Origin: Paenibacillaceae bacterium
Lineage (GTDB): Bacteria; Bacillota; Bacilli; Paenibacillales; Paenibacillaceae
Length of the DNA stretch: 64,000 nucleotides
Direction: 5' to 3'
Assembly (NCBI GenBank): GCA_004134985.1
Contig: REGQ01000019.1
Coordinates: forward strand, 46,021-110,020
The position numbers and the translations under genes are program-made. Positions 50,411 to 60,024 of this stretch are shown here, piece after piece. Under the pieces are notes generated by a model. That model saw only the letters and a list, made by a program, of their open reading frames with translations. It searched no databases and was not told the origin of the DNA. Position 1 is the first letter of the stretch, and the number at the start of each line of letters is the position of its first letter.

Positions 50411-53290
50411 CTATTGATGGCTCTGCCCGATCATTACGATATCAATTTCCCAGTTGTCGGATTTGGCCTCGTCAATTGTTGCCTTGATTTGCGCCGGAAT
50501 ACGTACGCGCATCGTTCGTTTCCCTCCTTCACGGGACCAGGACGCGTCAATACGGCCATAGGGCGTCGGAATCGAGCCCTCGGCCCAGTCGAGTTCCGTT
50601 TCAGGGGGCGACAAGCGTATTGCAGTGAAGCCGTTATCCACCTTTTCAACACCAAGCAGTTGATTCCCCAGCACGAATGCGGGCGCTGCCGACCAGGCAT
50701 GCGCATGGCTCCTCGGGAACACCTGGAACGTCTCCCAGGTCGTTGTCGCTCCATAACGGATCATCGGTCCCCAGTCCTTGCGAATCTGCGCCAGCGTTTT
50801 GTCCAACTGGCCAAAGCGCTGCCACACCTCAAATTGATAAAAAGCGAAAAATGGCGAGCCGATGGCAATCCAGTCATCCGGCGGATCAAGCAGTTGCGGT
50901 GTGATGATCGCTGCCTGCTCCGGTTCCATGCAATCTGTCAAATAAAGCAAAATATGCGTTTGCAAACTTGTCGTTGTCGAGCGCTCACCGCTGCGGTGAA
51001 TGCCATCGAGATAGACATGCCGCTCTTCATCCCACAGGTGATCCCGGATCGCATCCTTCATTTGGGAAGCATGCGTGTGCAGCCCCGCCGCTTCCTCGGA
51101 CAGTCCAAGCCGCTCAGCCATCGCGGCAGCAATCTGATGACAGCGGGCGAGCAGCGCCTGCTGGGCAGTGACAACGCCGACGTAAGGGATATCGATCGGT
51201 GCCCAATCAAGCAAGTTCCAGGAACTGGTATCAAATAACCCCTGTTCATTCAAGAACCCGCGATAGGCGTCCAGCGTTGCTCGGATTTCCGGATAGATGA
51301 CGCTTTCAAACGACTTATCACCGCTGTAGGCAACATATTCCTCACAGGCAATAACCCAACTGAACGTCCACATCGGGATGGCCGCCTGCCAGTCCGTCGG
51401 CAGGAGCGCCAGCAGCAGCGGGCTTTGCTCACGGGAACGCGGAACCATCTCCAGGCAATGTCGCACCAATTCATAACTGCCGAACAAATGATAATTGACC
51501 AGCGCGCTGACGCGGCAATCTCCCACCCAAAAAACCTGCTCGAAAGTCGGACAGTCGACGAACGTATCCTCCATGCACATTTGCGAAGTATGGCGTGAGA
51601 TTTCCCATATGTCATTCAACAGCGGGTCCGAGCAGCGAAACAATGCTTTATTGGATGCCGGATAGCTTGACTGGTGCAGGGCAACTTGATAGAAACGAAC
51701 GGGATTGCTCGCACCGCGCACTGCGGCCATCAGATAGCGAAAGCCCATGCGTGTCCCGCTCTTGAATGTCTGTCTTCCCTCCCGGCAAATGTAGCGGAAC
51801 GAATTGTTGCAGCCGGATGTATAGGCATTGGCCCCGTTCAAACGATGTTCAAAACCGTAAAAATCGATTACCGTGCCTTCAGGAGCATCCACTTCAAACG
51901 AAACTGCGCCAACGTAGATTTTTCCGAAATCAACAATGAATTCGATATCGCCCCCGCGCTTTGGCTCAGGGAGCACAGTTGGCAGTGCATGATCATGAAG
52001 CAGCCTCTCCAGTTGTCCCGTAACAGCGTATTGGTGGAGGGTTTGCTTGCGCATCATCAGCGAGTAGATCATTTTGTCTACCATCACATGATGCGGCGCC
52101 ACATCTTTGCTCTCGTCGCGGTATTGCGCAAGCTCGCCAGGTGTCTCGCACTTCCCGACAGCAACAAGCAGCGGATGGAGCAGGTTCAAGCCGGTCTCTT
52201 TCTCTACGCCGCCATAGACAGGCTGATAGCCGTCGGCAAACGACGAAATGGACTCCACAGGGCCTATTGTAATAAATGCTGCTTCAGCTCCATCCATAAA
52301 CGGATGGGCGAACTGCAGATCCTGATCGAAGTCTAGCTCCATATGAGTAAATAAATCATTGTGCACGCCGCATATTTCCATCAGAAACAAGTACTGCCCA
52401 GGCGGCAAATGGAGCGCTTCATTATGCTCATGCCAGGTGGCGCCGATCTTAAATCTGCCTTGAACGCCATTCCATCTGGAATGAGCGAATGTAAGACGGC
52501 CCGCAGTCGTTTTCGTTACGATAAGCTTCGACGCAAGGAACCCGCTGAAAATCTTGGCATTGGCATCACGCGCATCGGCAAAAAAATTGTCCCGCATATT
52601 AATCGAAAGCACTTTTCTGAGCGGCTGGATTTCATTTAACTCAATCATTTGTGCTGGATGAAGCACATGAGAAGAGAAGGGCTCAATGCCGCGGGGATGA
52701 AGCTGCCCCCAGGAAGCGTCCGCATACGCGGCAATCCGGTGACTCTGCATCCATTGCTGGTCGTCGAAATCCGGGAGCACCCAATCATCCGCTTGAACAG
52801 CGGCATCGTAGATCTCCATCCACCCGATATTGACATTGCGCTTGACGACATGTACGTCATAGCCTGCATGCGGCTTATAAAGCCAGCTTTCATCTGTACT
52901 GACCCATGTCTGGCGGCCCGTTTCATCTGTTAGCTCCAACTCGGCAATCAGCCCGGCCTCATGCTCGACATATTGATAATTGGAATGCCCGTAATGCCAT
53001 ACTTTCACAGCGATCACATTGGTGCCCGTCTGCAGCAAATGGCCAATATTGTACGAGTCGTAGAACCAATGGCTCGCTGTGGAACGAATCGGTCCTTCGC
53101 CTAATTCGGTACCATTGATCCACAGCCGGTATTTTGTGTCTGCCGATAGATGCAATGTTGCTTGACCGCCCGACAGCCCTTCCCACGCGAATGTCTTGCG
53201 AAAGCAGATATGACGATTAATCGGCTGGCGCTCCCCAGGCATCCATATCCATTTCGCCTCTGAAAAAACCTCGTGCCCCGTTTTTGCCAT
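50411..53290 (-). CDS. GH78-like alpha-L-rhamnosidase family protein
   Basis: A 959-residue cytoplasmic glycosidase (no signal peptide). N-terminal beta-sandwich domains (about 1-200) contain AKWIWMPGERQPINRH and LHLSADTKYRLWINGTELG. A further sandwich follows (about 200-560), with YFRY-like FRYICREGRQTF. The (alpha/alpha)6 barrel (about 575-880) carries DTFVDCPTFEQVFWVGDCR, where classic GH78 has DCPxRxERxGWxGD, so the acid residue environment is altered. A C-terminal beta domain includes LSPPETELDWAEGSI. The family removes terminal rhamnose. The changed motif may mean another substrate. It is the first gene of the operon with pepV and the isomerase. Confidence 0.85.
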   Translation of the reverse strand: MAKTGHEVFSEAKWIWMPGERQPINRHICFRKTFAWEGLSGGQATLHLSADTKYRLWINGTELGEGPIRSTASHWFYDSYNIGHLLQTGTNVIAVKVWHYGHSNYQYVEHEAGLIAELELTDETGRQTWVSTDESWLYKPHAGYDVHVVKRNVNIGWMEIYDAAVQADDWVLPDFDDQQWMQSHRIAAYADASWGQLHPRGIEPFSSHVLHPAQMIELNEIQPLRKVLSINMRDNFFADARDANAKIFSGFLASKLIVTKTTAGRLTFAHSRWNGVQGRFKIGATWHEHNEALHLPPGQYLFLMEICGVHNDLFTHMELDFDQDLQFAHPFMDGAEAAFITIGPVESISSFADGYQPVYGGVEKETGLNLLHPLLVAVGKCETPGELAQYRDESKDVAPHHVMVDKMIYSLMMRKQTLHQYAVTGQLERLLHDHALPTVLPEPKRGGDIEFIVDFGKIYVGAVSFEVDAPEGTVIDFYGFEHRLNGANAYTSGCNNSFRYICREGRQTFKSGTRMGFRYLMAAVRGASNPVRFYQVALHQSSYPASNKALFRCSDPLLNDIWEISRHTSQMCMEDTFVDCPTFEQVFWVGDCRVSALVNYHLFGSYELVRHCLEMVPRSREQSPLLLALLPTDWQAAIPMWTFSWVIACEEYVAYSGDKSFESVIYPEIRATLDAYRGFLNEQGLFDTSSWNLLDWAPIDIPYVGVVTAQQALLARCHQIAAAMAERLGLSEEAAGLHTHASQMKDAIRDHLWDEERHVYLDGIHRSGERSTTTSLQTHILLYLTDCMEPEQAAIITPQLLDPPDDWIAIGSPFFAFYQFEVWQRFGQLDKTLAQIRKDWGPMIRYGATTTWETFQVFPRSHAHAWSAAPAFVLGNQLLGVEKVDNGFTAIRLSPPETELDWAEGSIPTPYGRIDASWSREGGKRTMRVRIPAQIKATIDEAKSDNWEIDIVMIGQSHQ

Positions 53291-53406
53291 TATGTAATCG
53301 CTTCCTTTCTTGACGGCGTTTATCCCCTACTATAGCCCAGTCAGCGAGCGTTTAACATATATGAATTTTATCGTTTTATACGTTTTCTTTACCGGAAGTT
53401 CAACAG

Positions 53407-53447
53407 GGCCGCAGAACAAGGCTTTCATTCGCCATTGTTCTGCGGCC
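53407..53447 (-). terminator. hairpin after the N-acetyltransferase gene
   Basis: Perfect 13-bp arms GGCCGCAGAACAA and TTGTTCTGCGGCC around a 15-nt loop, 20 bp after the stop. The T-tract is poor (CTGTTGAACTTCC), so termination efficiency is uncertain. Confidence 0.55.
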
Positions 53448-53466
53448 TGCTCTGGTGCATGCCTAT

Positions 53467-54279
53467 TTATCCGTTTTTGAAAATCCCTTGCAAATCGTCA
53501 AGCTCCAGGTCAAAATATTGCTTTAGCGCATCGCGGTACGCCTCAGTGCTTTCCGGTACATAGCAGTGAACACCTGCATTACTGAACGTGCGAAACTCAC
53601 TGCCGTCCAGTGTTTTGCGTCCTTCTTTTGTCCGCAGCGCAACAATCGGATGTTTGTTGAATATCGAATCAGACGCATGTTCGCACCAAAAGGACGTCAT
53701 CACAAAGTCGTCCTGCAGTTGCCTCTCCTCTGTGAAGGAATACAGCCAGCTCCACTGGTTTCGTTTCCGCTCGCACAGCATCCAACCATATTCGCTCTGC
53801 TCAAGCCGGTAACATTCCTCGCCTTGCGGCTGCTCCAGCCCTTCAACAAGCAGCAGCGGACGGCGCGGCACAATTCCCCCCACACCAACATCGCAAAGAT
53901 ACGTTTCGTTCCCCACGGTAACCTTCAGCACTTGATGACGTCGTTTGGGAATGTCGGTTGTGGCATCACGCCAGAAACGGGCGACATAGTCGGTTATTGG
54001 ACCATAGCCCAGTTCATGCAAGAGCCAGCCAAACAGCGCATTAAGCTCGAAGCAATAGCCTCCCCGGCGGTGCAGAACAATCTTGTTATACAAATCAGGA
54101 ATTTTCAGCGAAATTGGTGTGCCTTGCAAAATATCCAGGTTTTCATAAGGCACGGTATGCAAATGCCGCTCTTGCAGCTCAGCAAGCACCTCTGCACTGC
54201 CATCCAACGGCCCAAAATAGCCTATGCGCTGCAGATAGGCACCAATCTCAGGCGAACAATCCGGTCGATTGTCAGACAA
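53467..54279 (-). CDS. arylamine N-acetyltransferase
   Basis: A 270-residue NAT that transfers acetyl from acetyl-CoA to arylamines or hydrazines. The catalytic triad is complete: Cys in RRGGYCFELNALFGW, His in KRRHQVLKV, and Asp in YLCDVGVGGIVP. The N-terminal block HLHTVPYENLDI is also typical. The start is TTG with GGGAG about 10 nt upstream; the reading frame gives no better start. It is monocistronic and followed by a strong hairpin. Confidence 0.93.
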   Translation of the reverse strand: MSDNRPDCSPEIGAYLQRIGYFGPLDGSAEVLAELQERHLHTVPYENLDILQGTPISLKIPDLYNKIVLHRRGGYCFELNALFGWLLHELGYGPITDYVARFWRDATTDIPKRRHQVLKVTVGNETYLCDVGVGGIVPRRPLLLVEGLEQPQGEECYRLEQSEYGWMLCERKRNQWSWLYSFTEERQLQDDFVMTSFWCEHASDSIFNKHPIVALRTKEGRKTLDGSEFRTFSNAGVHCYVPESTEAYRDALKQYFDLELDDLQGIFKNG

Positions 54280-54338
54280 GTCCTCTCAACTCCCTATCCC
54301 GTTTATTTAACCAGACAGCTTGACATGACTGCGCTTGG

Positions 54339-54740
54339 TCACTGCCCCTCCTCGCCAGAGGAAGAACGCTCGCTCAACGGCTCATAGAACATCAAACGGT
54401 TGCCGAATGGATCTGTAACGGTCACTTCCCTTGTATTCCATGGCGTTGTCTCCAATCCCGGGTTAGCATAAGGATACGCTTTGGAATGCAAAGCTTCGTG
54501 CAATTGTTCAATCTGATCCACCGCAATTCGCAGCGCCGCACCCGGTGTACAGTCGCCATGATGCTCTGATAAATGAATGACACAGCTTCCCCAAGATATT
54601 TGCACATACAACGGCGCATTATTGTCAAATTGATGGGTCCAGTCGAGTTTAAAGAACAAATAGTCCAAATAAAACGCTTTCGCTAATTGAATGTCAAAAA
54701 TACGTAAAATCGGAATAACCGAGTTTTTCAGCGGCTTCAT
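54339..54740 (-). CDS. glyoxalase/bleomycin-resistance superfamily protein
   Basis: A 133-residue VOC-fold protein with one beta-alpha-beta-beta-beta module pair: VIPILRIFDIQLAKAFYLDY, CVIHLSEHHGD, AALRIAVDQIEQLHEAL and EVTVTDPFGNRLMFYEPL. It is close in layout to the glyoxalase-superfamily proteins annotated as bleomycin-resistance-like. The acidic tail (SSSGEEGQ) is not conserved. GGAGGGG is 6 nt before the ATG. The actual ligand or substrate is unknown. Confidence 0.85.
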   Translation of the reverse strand: MKPLKNSVIPILRIFDIQLAKAFYLDYLFFKLDWTHQFDNNAPLYVQISWGSCVIHLSEHHGDCTPGAALRIAVDQIEQLHEALHSKAYPYANPGLETTPWNTREVTVTDPFGNRLMFYEPLSERSSSGEEGQ

Positions 54741-54925
54741 TGTTCCCCTCCGTTTCTACGGCACAACTGCCAGGCTGTTGCTATTTCCCCATTATAAATG
54801 GAAAGCGTTGTTCTTGTCGATTGAAAACCAAACACTATTATGAATACAATGTGCAACATTTGCCATTAAACGCTCGTCTGTAGCATTGAAAAAAGAAAAA
54901 ATAATAACTAAAGAGGTGATGCAGC

Positions 54926-55855
54926 ATGAAGAAGATGTTGATGGCGGCTATGATGTTTACTTTGCTATTGTTCACGCTGGGCCAGTCTGTGTTTGCATTT
55001 TCAGATATTGAATCTGATAAAAATGCGAACAAAATCAGGACACTGAAAGAGGATCGCATTATCGCAGGTCAGAACGGATTATTTAATCCGCAAGGCGAGC
55101 TTACCTATGCCGCGGGAATAGCGATGATTGTTAAAGGGCTTGATATTAATCTCGACCACATTAGATTTATCAAGAAACCGGAAGCGAGCGACTATTACAC
55201 GAAAGTTAAGGATGGTGTATGGTATTCCGAACCGTTTATTATCGCTTCAGTGAATGGTCTTGACGTGGACAAAGATGTCAATCCCGGCCAAGCGATCACA
55301 CGGGAACAATTTGCCCACCATTTGTTCCAGGCTATTCAAACGAAAGGCGAACGCGCCTATATCGAAATTTTCCATGAAATTAAAGACCAGAAGCAGATTA
55401 ACCCCGATTATAGCGACAGCATTCAGAAGCTGCTGGTCACGAACATTGTTCAACTGGATCAAGCGGGAAATTTCAATCCCAAGTCGCCAATTACACGCAG
55501 CGAAGCCGCAGGTTGGCTGTATGATGCTATCGCACTTGTGAACGATACACCCGCAATTGAAGAGCCTGTACACAATCCGCTCGCTGATGTAAAGCTGTCA
55601 ACCAAAGCGGTCAATGACAAGATTACTGAAGTAACAATTACTGCTCAGGCACCGCATCCAGGTTATGGCATCCGCATTGCTTCCATCGTTTTTGAGGAAG
55701 GCAAAGCGATTATTACAACCGAACCTGTGCTGCCTGATCCGGATATGATGTATCCGCAGGTCATTACGGAAGTAACTGCCGTCACTTATGTGAACGCAGA
55801 CTTCGAGCCGGTTCTTGCTCCAGCGCCTAACTCTGGCGAGTCGACAACCAAGTAA
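54926..55855 (+). CDS. secreted S-layer-homology-domain protein
   Basis: A 309-residue exported protein. The signal peptide (KKMLMAAMMFTLLLFTLGQ, AFA-type end) is followed by three SLH-like repeats (about 24-75, 88-140, 145-205), with ITREQFAHHLFQAI and ITRSEAAGWLYDAI as the best-conserved stretches. The C-terminal domain (about 215-300: ADVKLSTKAVNDKITEVTIT) resembles PrcB-type protease-complex modules. SLH repeats bind pyruvylated wall polymers, so the protein should sit on the cell surface. AGGTG precedes the ATG. It is monocistronic with a very strong terminator. Confidence 0.87.
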   Translation: MKKMLMAAMMFTLLLFTLGQSVFAFSDIESDKNANKIRTLKEDRIIAGQNGLFNPQGELTYAAGIAMIVKGLDINLDHIRFIKKPEASDYYTKVKDGVWYSEPFIIASVNGLDVDKDVNPGQAITREQFAHHLFQAIQTKGERAYIEIFHEIKDQKQINPDYSDSIQKLLVTNIVQLDQAGNFNPKSPITRSEAAGWLYDAIALVNDTPAIEEPVHNPLADVKLSTKAVNDKITEVTITAQAPHPGYGIRIASIVFEEGKAIITTEPVLPDPDMMYPQVITEVTAVTYVNADFEPVLAPAPNSGESTTK

Positions 55856-55860
55856 TAAAA

Positions 55861-55909
55861 TATAAACGAACGCATCCCTGTCCTAAGGACAGGGATGCGT
55901 TCGTTTATA
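55861..55909. terminator. very stable perfect hairpin (23-bp arms)
   Basis: The arms (55861-55883 and 55887-55909) are perfectly complementary, with the three-base loop TAA between them. The core is GCATCCCTGTCC / GGACAGGGATGC. The outer part CGTTCGTTTATA provides a T-rich 3' side. It lies 5 bp after the SLH gene stop and can act in both directions for the convergent DUF4173 gene. Confidence 0.88.
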
Positions 55910-56006
55910 CGTGAAGTTGTCGGACGGAGTCAACTCATAAAGATGGTTTCCTCGACGTAAGCAAGCGTATTTCACTCGGCAGAACATAGCCGCTCTACGC
56001 AGTGAC

Positions 56007-57575
56007 TCATTCAACTGTTTGCTCTTGCACTCGCTGCGCCAGCAAGCTGCGGGCCCGCTGTTCCGGCCAATTCCAGGACACCCAATGCCGCTTCTCTCCA
56101 GCCATTTCATGTTTTAGGTTCAACAGCTGCTGATGAAGCTCCTCAGGCGAATGCTCCCTCTCATCCAGTTCCAGCAAAACGGGAATGACGCTCGGGGAAA
56201 GACTGCCGAGATAGACGATATCGATTTGTCCAGTGTTGTCATAACGCGTAATATTAAGTTTTGCCACTGTCGTATCAACGGGCAAGAAATTGACCACTAC
56301 ATAGACAATAATGGAGATCGCCGCATAGATTTTGAACAGGGAGACGGAACCTGTCGACTTGTTAATCCAAATTCTGTACAAGGCTACGATGAACAATAAA
56401 CCCAAGTAAATCATAAAAATTTGCACCAATATTCGCATGACAGTATATCCATAGGCTTCTTCATACAGGGTCATCCGCATGAAAGCCGATACCAGCAGCA
56501 CCCCTGTGCACCCAACCAGCAGTGACAACAGCGCTTGAACCGTCCTGGTGCCGGCACCGGCACGCTTGCTTTGAAATCGCATGACGACCAGCAGCACGGT
56601 CAAATTGATCAAGGTCACGATCACGAGCTCGGCAAACCCCTGCCGGGCATATTCAGCATAATTAGTCCCTGTAGGGAGCATCCCTTCAGAAGCGCCGAAA
56701 AAGTAAGAGAACTGCACGGCAGCGAACAGTATGTACACGAGGTTGATCATACCGAGGAATACTGAAGTGGTAACAGCATCCAGCTGTTTACCTTCTCCTT
56801 GCTCTGGGCCCGGCTCATCCCGTCGCCCTTCTCTGGAGTAGCGCAGCGCCCACATCAGACAAAATAAATAAATTGCCGGCAAGCCAAACCAAATCAAACG
56901 TCCGATCACATTCTCGATATTCCAGTCGCCCAATTGATCGGGAATCGTATTGATCAATTCTGCGAACATCATGTCCGCAGCAGACAGCAGTACGACTAGA
57001 ATAAGGATAAGCGGCAGGGCCATGGCGACTCCGATGCCCGCTTTGTGCAATCCGCTGCGCAGCTTGCTTGACCCACGGCCTGCTGTATCTGCTGAGGCTC
57101 CATTAGCGGTAGGCGCTTTTCCGAGCAGAGAAGAAGCAATTCGAAAGGGAACCGGGAGACGATGAATCACATCCGGAATGATCCGACGAATCACTTGTCT
57201 TGCAAACTGGACTGCATCCCAATCCTTCTCCCTGCTGCTTGACAGCCACGCGAGATGGCACGCCCCCAGAAGCGGCAGAGCCAGCCCATTAAGAACGCCC
57301 AGCACGGCATTCGCGTAAAGCACATACGTCAGTGATAGCAAGATCACCGCACAGAGAAGCAATAATCCCGCATCCGGCTTGCGCCAGCTATAGACAGGAC
57401 GCTGAAAGCGATAATGGATGTAATAAACGGCCCCAACGAAGATTGGACACGATACACCGACTGCCTGCATGCCATAAAACAAATATTGAAACAGCACTCC
57501 AGCGAGCAGACAATGCACCAACAGAAGCTTTTGTTCTTTCGTAAAGGGCTCCTGATTGTTCAATTCCGCATTCAT
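56007..57575 (-). CDS. DUF4173/DUF4153-type polytopic membrane protein
   Basis: A 522-residue protein with about twelve hydrophobic segments and a polar C-terminal ~90 residues. Blocks such as DMMFAELINTIPDQLGDW, ENVIGRLIWFGLPAIYLFCL, TSVFLGMINLVYILFAAVQF and FFGASEGMLPTGTNYAEYARQGFAELVIV match what I know as DUF4173. The C-terminal tail (ITRYDNTGQIDIVYLGSLS) is extracytoplasmic or cytosolic and conserved in the family. Function is unknown. It overlaps the upstream small gene by 4 bp and so is translationally coupled to it. Confidence 0.82.
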   Translation of the reverse strand: MNAELNNQEPFTKEQKLLLVHCLLAGVLFQYLFYGMQAVGVSCPIFVGAVYYIHYRFQRPVYSWRKPDAGLLLLCAVILLSLTYVLYANAVLGVLNGLALPLLGACHLAWLSSSREKDWDAVQFARQVIRRIIPDVIHRLPVPFRIASSLLGKAPTANGASADTAGRGSSKLRSGLHKAGIGVAMALPLILILVVLLSAADMMFAELINTIPDQLGDWNIENVIGRLIWFGLPAIYLFCLMWALRYSREGRRDEPGPEQGEGKQLDAVTTSVFLGMINLVYILFAAVQFSYFFGASEGMLPTGTNYAEYARQGFAELVIVTLINLTVLLVVMRFQSKRAGAGTRTVQALLSLLVGCTGVLLVSAFMRMTLYEEAYGYTVMRILVQIFMIYLGLLFIVALYRIWINKSTGSVSLFKIYAAISIIVYVVVNFLPVDTTVAKLNITRYDNTGQIDIVYLGSLSPSVIPVLLELDEREHSPEELHQQLLNLKHEMAGEKRHWVSWNWPEQRARSLLAQRVQEQTVE

Positions 57576-57976
57576 GCCTGCGCCCCCCGCATCATTGCCT
57601 GCGTTTGTGAAACGCCATGATCCGCAATTTCCTCGGCGTCATGACATGCTGCGATAATATAGTGCATGAACGCCTGCACTTCCCGAACCAGCTGTTGTTT
57701 CGTTGCAAACATCGGCATTTCTCCCGCTGCTTCACCTGTCTTCATTCGCTTCGCTTCACGGACAAGCCGCTGCCACTGCGGATTCAAATCTGTCACGACG
57801 GAACGGCTTGCCGTTCCTTTATTTCTGCCTCTATTCTGATCAAGCAAGCATACTACTTTGGCCAAGCCAAGCACTGCCGTACTGATTGATTTGTCATCCT
57901 GATGACATAGTGCCAGCTCTGCTGCTGCCACAGCGCGCAGTCCCCACATCTCATAACTTCCCATTGTCAGCCTCAA
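57572..57976 (-). CDS. small helical protein coupled to the DUF4173 gene
   Basis: A 134-residue, mainly alpha-helical soluble protein with no family I recognise. It contains GLRAVAAAELALCHQDDKSI, LVREVQAFMHYIIAACHDAE and a C-terminal MRGAQA. The TTG at 57976 follows GGGAGGTGG with about 8 nt spacing; ten further in-frame codons upstream were not used. The product may regulate or assist the membrane protein whose start it overlaps (4 bp). Confidence 0.6.
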   Translation of the reverse strand: MRLTMGSYEMWGLRAVAAAELALCHQDDKSISTAVLGLAKVVCLLDQNRGRNKGTASRSVVTDLNPQWQRLVREAKRMKTGEAAGEMPMFATKQQLVREVQAFMHYIIAACHDAEEIADHGVSQTQAMMRGAQA

Positions 57977-58122
57977 GTTGAAGCCACCTCCCGGTTTATC
58001 TTTCAATTTTATTCGTGCCCATCTGTCTTTTATTTTAACTTGTAAAACAAGAAAAAAAAGAGTAAGTTTTATTTATAAAATTTCATGTTTTATAATAGAC
58101 GACCATGGAAAGGGGTGTGAGG

Positions 58123-60021
58123 ATGAAATTACGGCGCCATTACTTGGAACTTCATCATAAGCTCGCCAAGACGGACGAAAGCGAGCACCTTGCTGTACTG
58201 CTGGAAGAGCTTGCTGCTGCCCTCGACTGCACGCAAAGAAATATGAATCTGCTCCTGAAGCGCATGGTCGATCACGGCTGGATTGTCTGGGAGCCGCGTC
58301 GGGGCAGGGGAAACCGTTCACGACTTAGATTTCTTGTCAGCCGGGAAGAAATTGCGCTGCAAATGGCGCAAATGCTCGTCGAGCGGCATGATTTAAGGGG
58401 GGCTATCGCCCAATTGGAAGAATCAGGTGTATCGGAGACTGGCAAAGCGCAATTCAATTCCTGGCTGTACAGCAATTTCGGTCATCAATCTGAGCTGCGC
58501 GACGACAAGAAAATCGATACGCTGCGTTTTCCGTATGGTCAACCGATCTATACACTTGATCCTGCATTCAGCGATTATGCGAATGAAGCGCATTTGATTT
58601 CCCAACTGTTCGACGGGCTTGTTCGAATCAACGGCAGCACGCAAACGATCGTCCCCCATCTTGCCCACGCCTGGGAGGTTGATGAGCGTGGCTGTGAATG
58701 GACATTTTATTTGCGAAAAGGCGTATTGTTTCATCATGGGAAGGAGATGACCGCGGAAGACGTTGCTTTCACATTAAACCGGGTAAGGAATGTGGAGACC
58801 CGCTCCTTGTACCGCTGGGCTTATGAGTTGATTGAACAGGTAAATGTTGTAGACCCGACAACCGTGCAAGTGCGGCTGATGCAGCGCAATGAGCTTTTTC
58901 TGCCCTTTCTTGCTACAAGCAGAGCATTCATTGTACCGGCAGATGCGTATGCCGATCATGGACAGCGTCATCAACGGCATCCGATCGGCACAGGCCCCTT
59001 CAAATTTGTGCGCAATTCCGGACAAGTCTGCGAGTTAGAGGCGTTCCCCTATTACTTTCAAGGGCGGGCGCACCTGGACAAGGTTGAAATATGGAGCATT
59101 CCGGACTTGTATGAGCGGGAAAGTCTTGACTTATTTCAAATGATGCATAATGTGCGCCTTCCCGAACATCACAATGAAACTTGGAACGAGGTCAAACAGC
59201 AAGGCACAACTTGCAAATTTGTTACCTTAAACTTGAGCAAAAAAGGCCCGCTTGCCAGCAAGCAGGCAAGACAGGCCGTATGCGAAGCCATCGATTGCAA
59301 CAAAATTATTCAGGCGCTGGCCGGCGATGTGATCGTGCCCTCCAGCGGATTTGTCCGTGCAGCCACCGGTGCAGTCACCGGCGCAGCCAGGCAGCAGTCC
59401 GCGCTGCCATTGCAAGCTGGCGGCGACCAGGCGACAGAACGGAAAACGGCTCTGGATGACCACCAGGCATCTTCACTCAATCATGAAGATACTTCGCTGT
59501 ATCCGTGGACCGATCCGCTCGATCATGCGGACGCTTCGCTGCCAGGCGCGATCATTGAACAGCCGCTTGAACTGTGCACCATTGAGCAATATGAGGCGGA
59601 TGCACGGCTAGTTGCCCAGGTGTGTGAAGAAGCGGGTATACGTGTCAACATTACACTGCTCCCGCTTGAGCAGTTTAAAGGGAGCCGCAGATTGCAGGCC
59701 GACATGCTGCTCTTCGCTGTCATGCTCGATAATGATGCGGAGCTGCGCTTGTATGACCTCTATTTAAGCTTCCGCGACCGACTGTACCCTGCAATGAAAA
59801 GCCGGGTAGACAGCCTGCTGCAGCAATTGACCCGAGAGCAATCCCCGCAGCGGCGCTGGGAACTGCTCGGACAATTGGAGCTGCTGCTGGTTGAACAGCA
59901 TGCCATCGTTTTTCTTTACCAAAAACATCTGAAAACCGCTTTCCACCCTTCTATTAACGGCATTGCGCTGGATTCGCTCAATTGGGTGCAGTTCAAAGAT
60001 ATCTGGATTAAATCGATTTAG
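58123..60021 (+). CDS. SgrR-like regulator with family-5 solute-binding domain
   Basis: A 632-residue cytoplasmic protein. An N-terminal winged helix of the SgrR type (about 1-110: HLAVLLEELAAALDCTQRNM, NLLLKRMVDHGWIVWEPRRG) is fused to an oligopeptide-binding-like SBP_bac_5 domain (about 130-630: YTLDPAFSDYANEAHLISQL, DGLVRI, ITGTGPFKFV-like block HPIGTGPFKFVRNSGQ). A Gln/Ala/Asp-rich insertion near residues 405-470 is unusual. The absence of a signal peptide agrees with a cytosolic sensor-regulator. ATG with GGGGTGTGAGG. No transporter is adjacent, so the target is unknown. Confidence 0.87.
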   Translation: MKLRRHYLELHHKLAKTDESEHLAVLLEELAAALDCTQRNMNLLLKRMVDHGWIVWEPRRGRGNRSRLRFLVSREEIALQMAQMLVERHDLRGAIAQLEESGVSETGKAQFNSWLYSNFGHQSELRDDKKIDTLRFPYGQPIYTLDPAFSDYANEAHLISQLFDGLVRINGSTQTIVPHLAHAWEVDERGCEWTFYLRKGVLFHHGKEMTAEDVAFTLNRVRNVETRSLYRWAYELIEQVNVVDPTTVQVRLMQRNELFLPFLATSRAFIVPADAYADHGQRHQRHPIGTGPFKFVRNSGQVCELEAFPYYFQGRAHLDKVEIWSIPDLYERESLDLFQMMHNVRLPEHHNETWNEVKQQGTTCKFVTLNLSKKGPLASKQARQAVCEAIDCNKIIQALAGDVIVPSSGFVRAATGAVTGAARQQSALPLQAGGDQATERKTALDDHQASSLNHEDTSLYPWTDPLDHADASLPGAIIEQPLELCTIEQYEADARLVAQVCEEAGIRVNITLLPLEQFKGSRRLQADMLLFAVMLDNDAELRLYDLYLSFRDRLYPAMKSRVDSLLQQLTREQSPQRRWELLGQLELLLVEQHAIVFLYQKHLKTAFHPSINGIALDSLNWVQFKDIWIKSI

Positions 60022-60024
60022 CAA

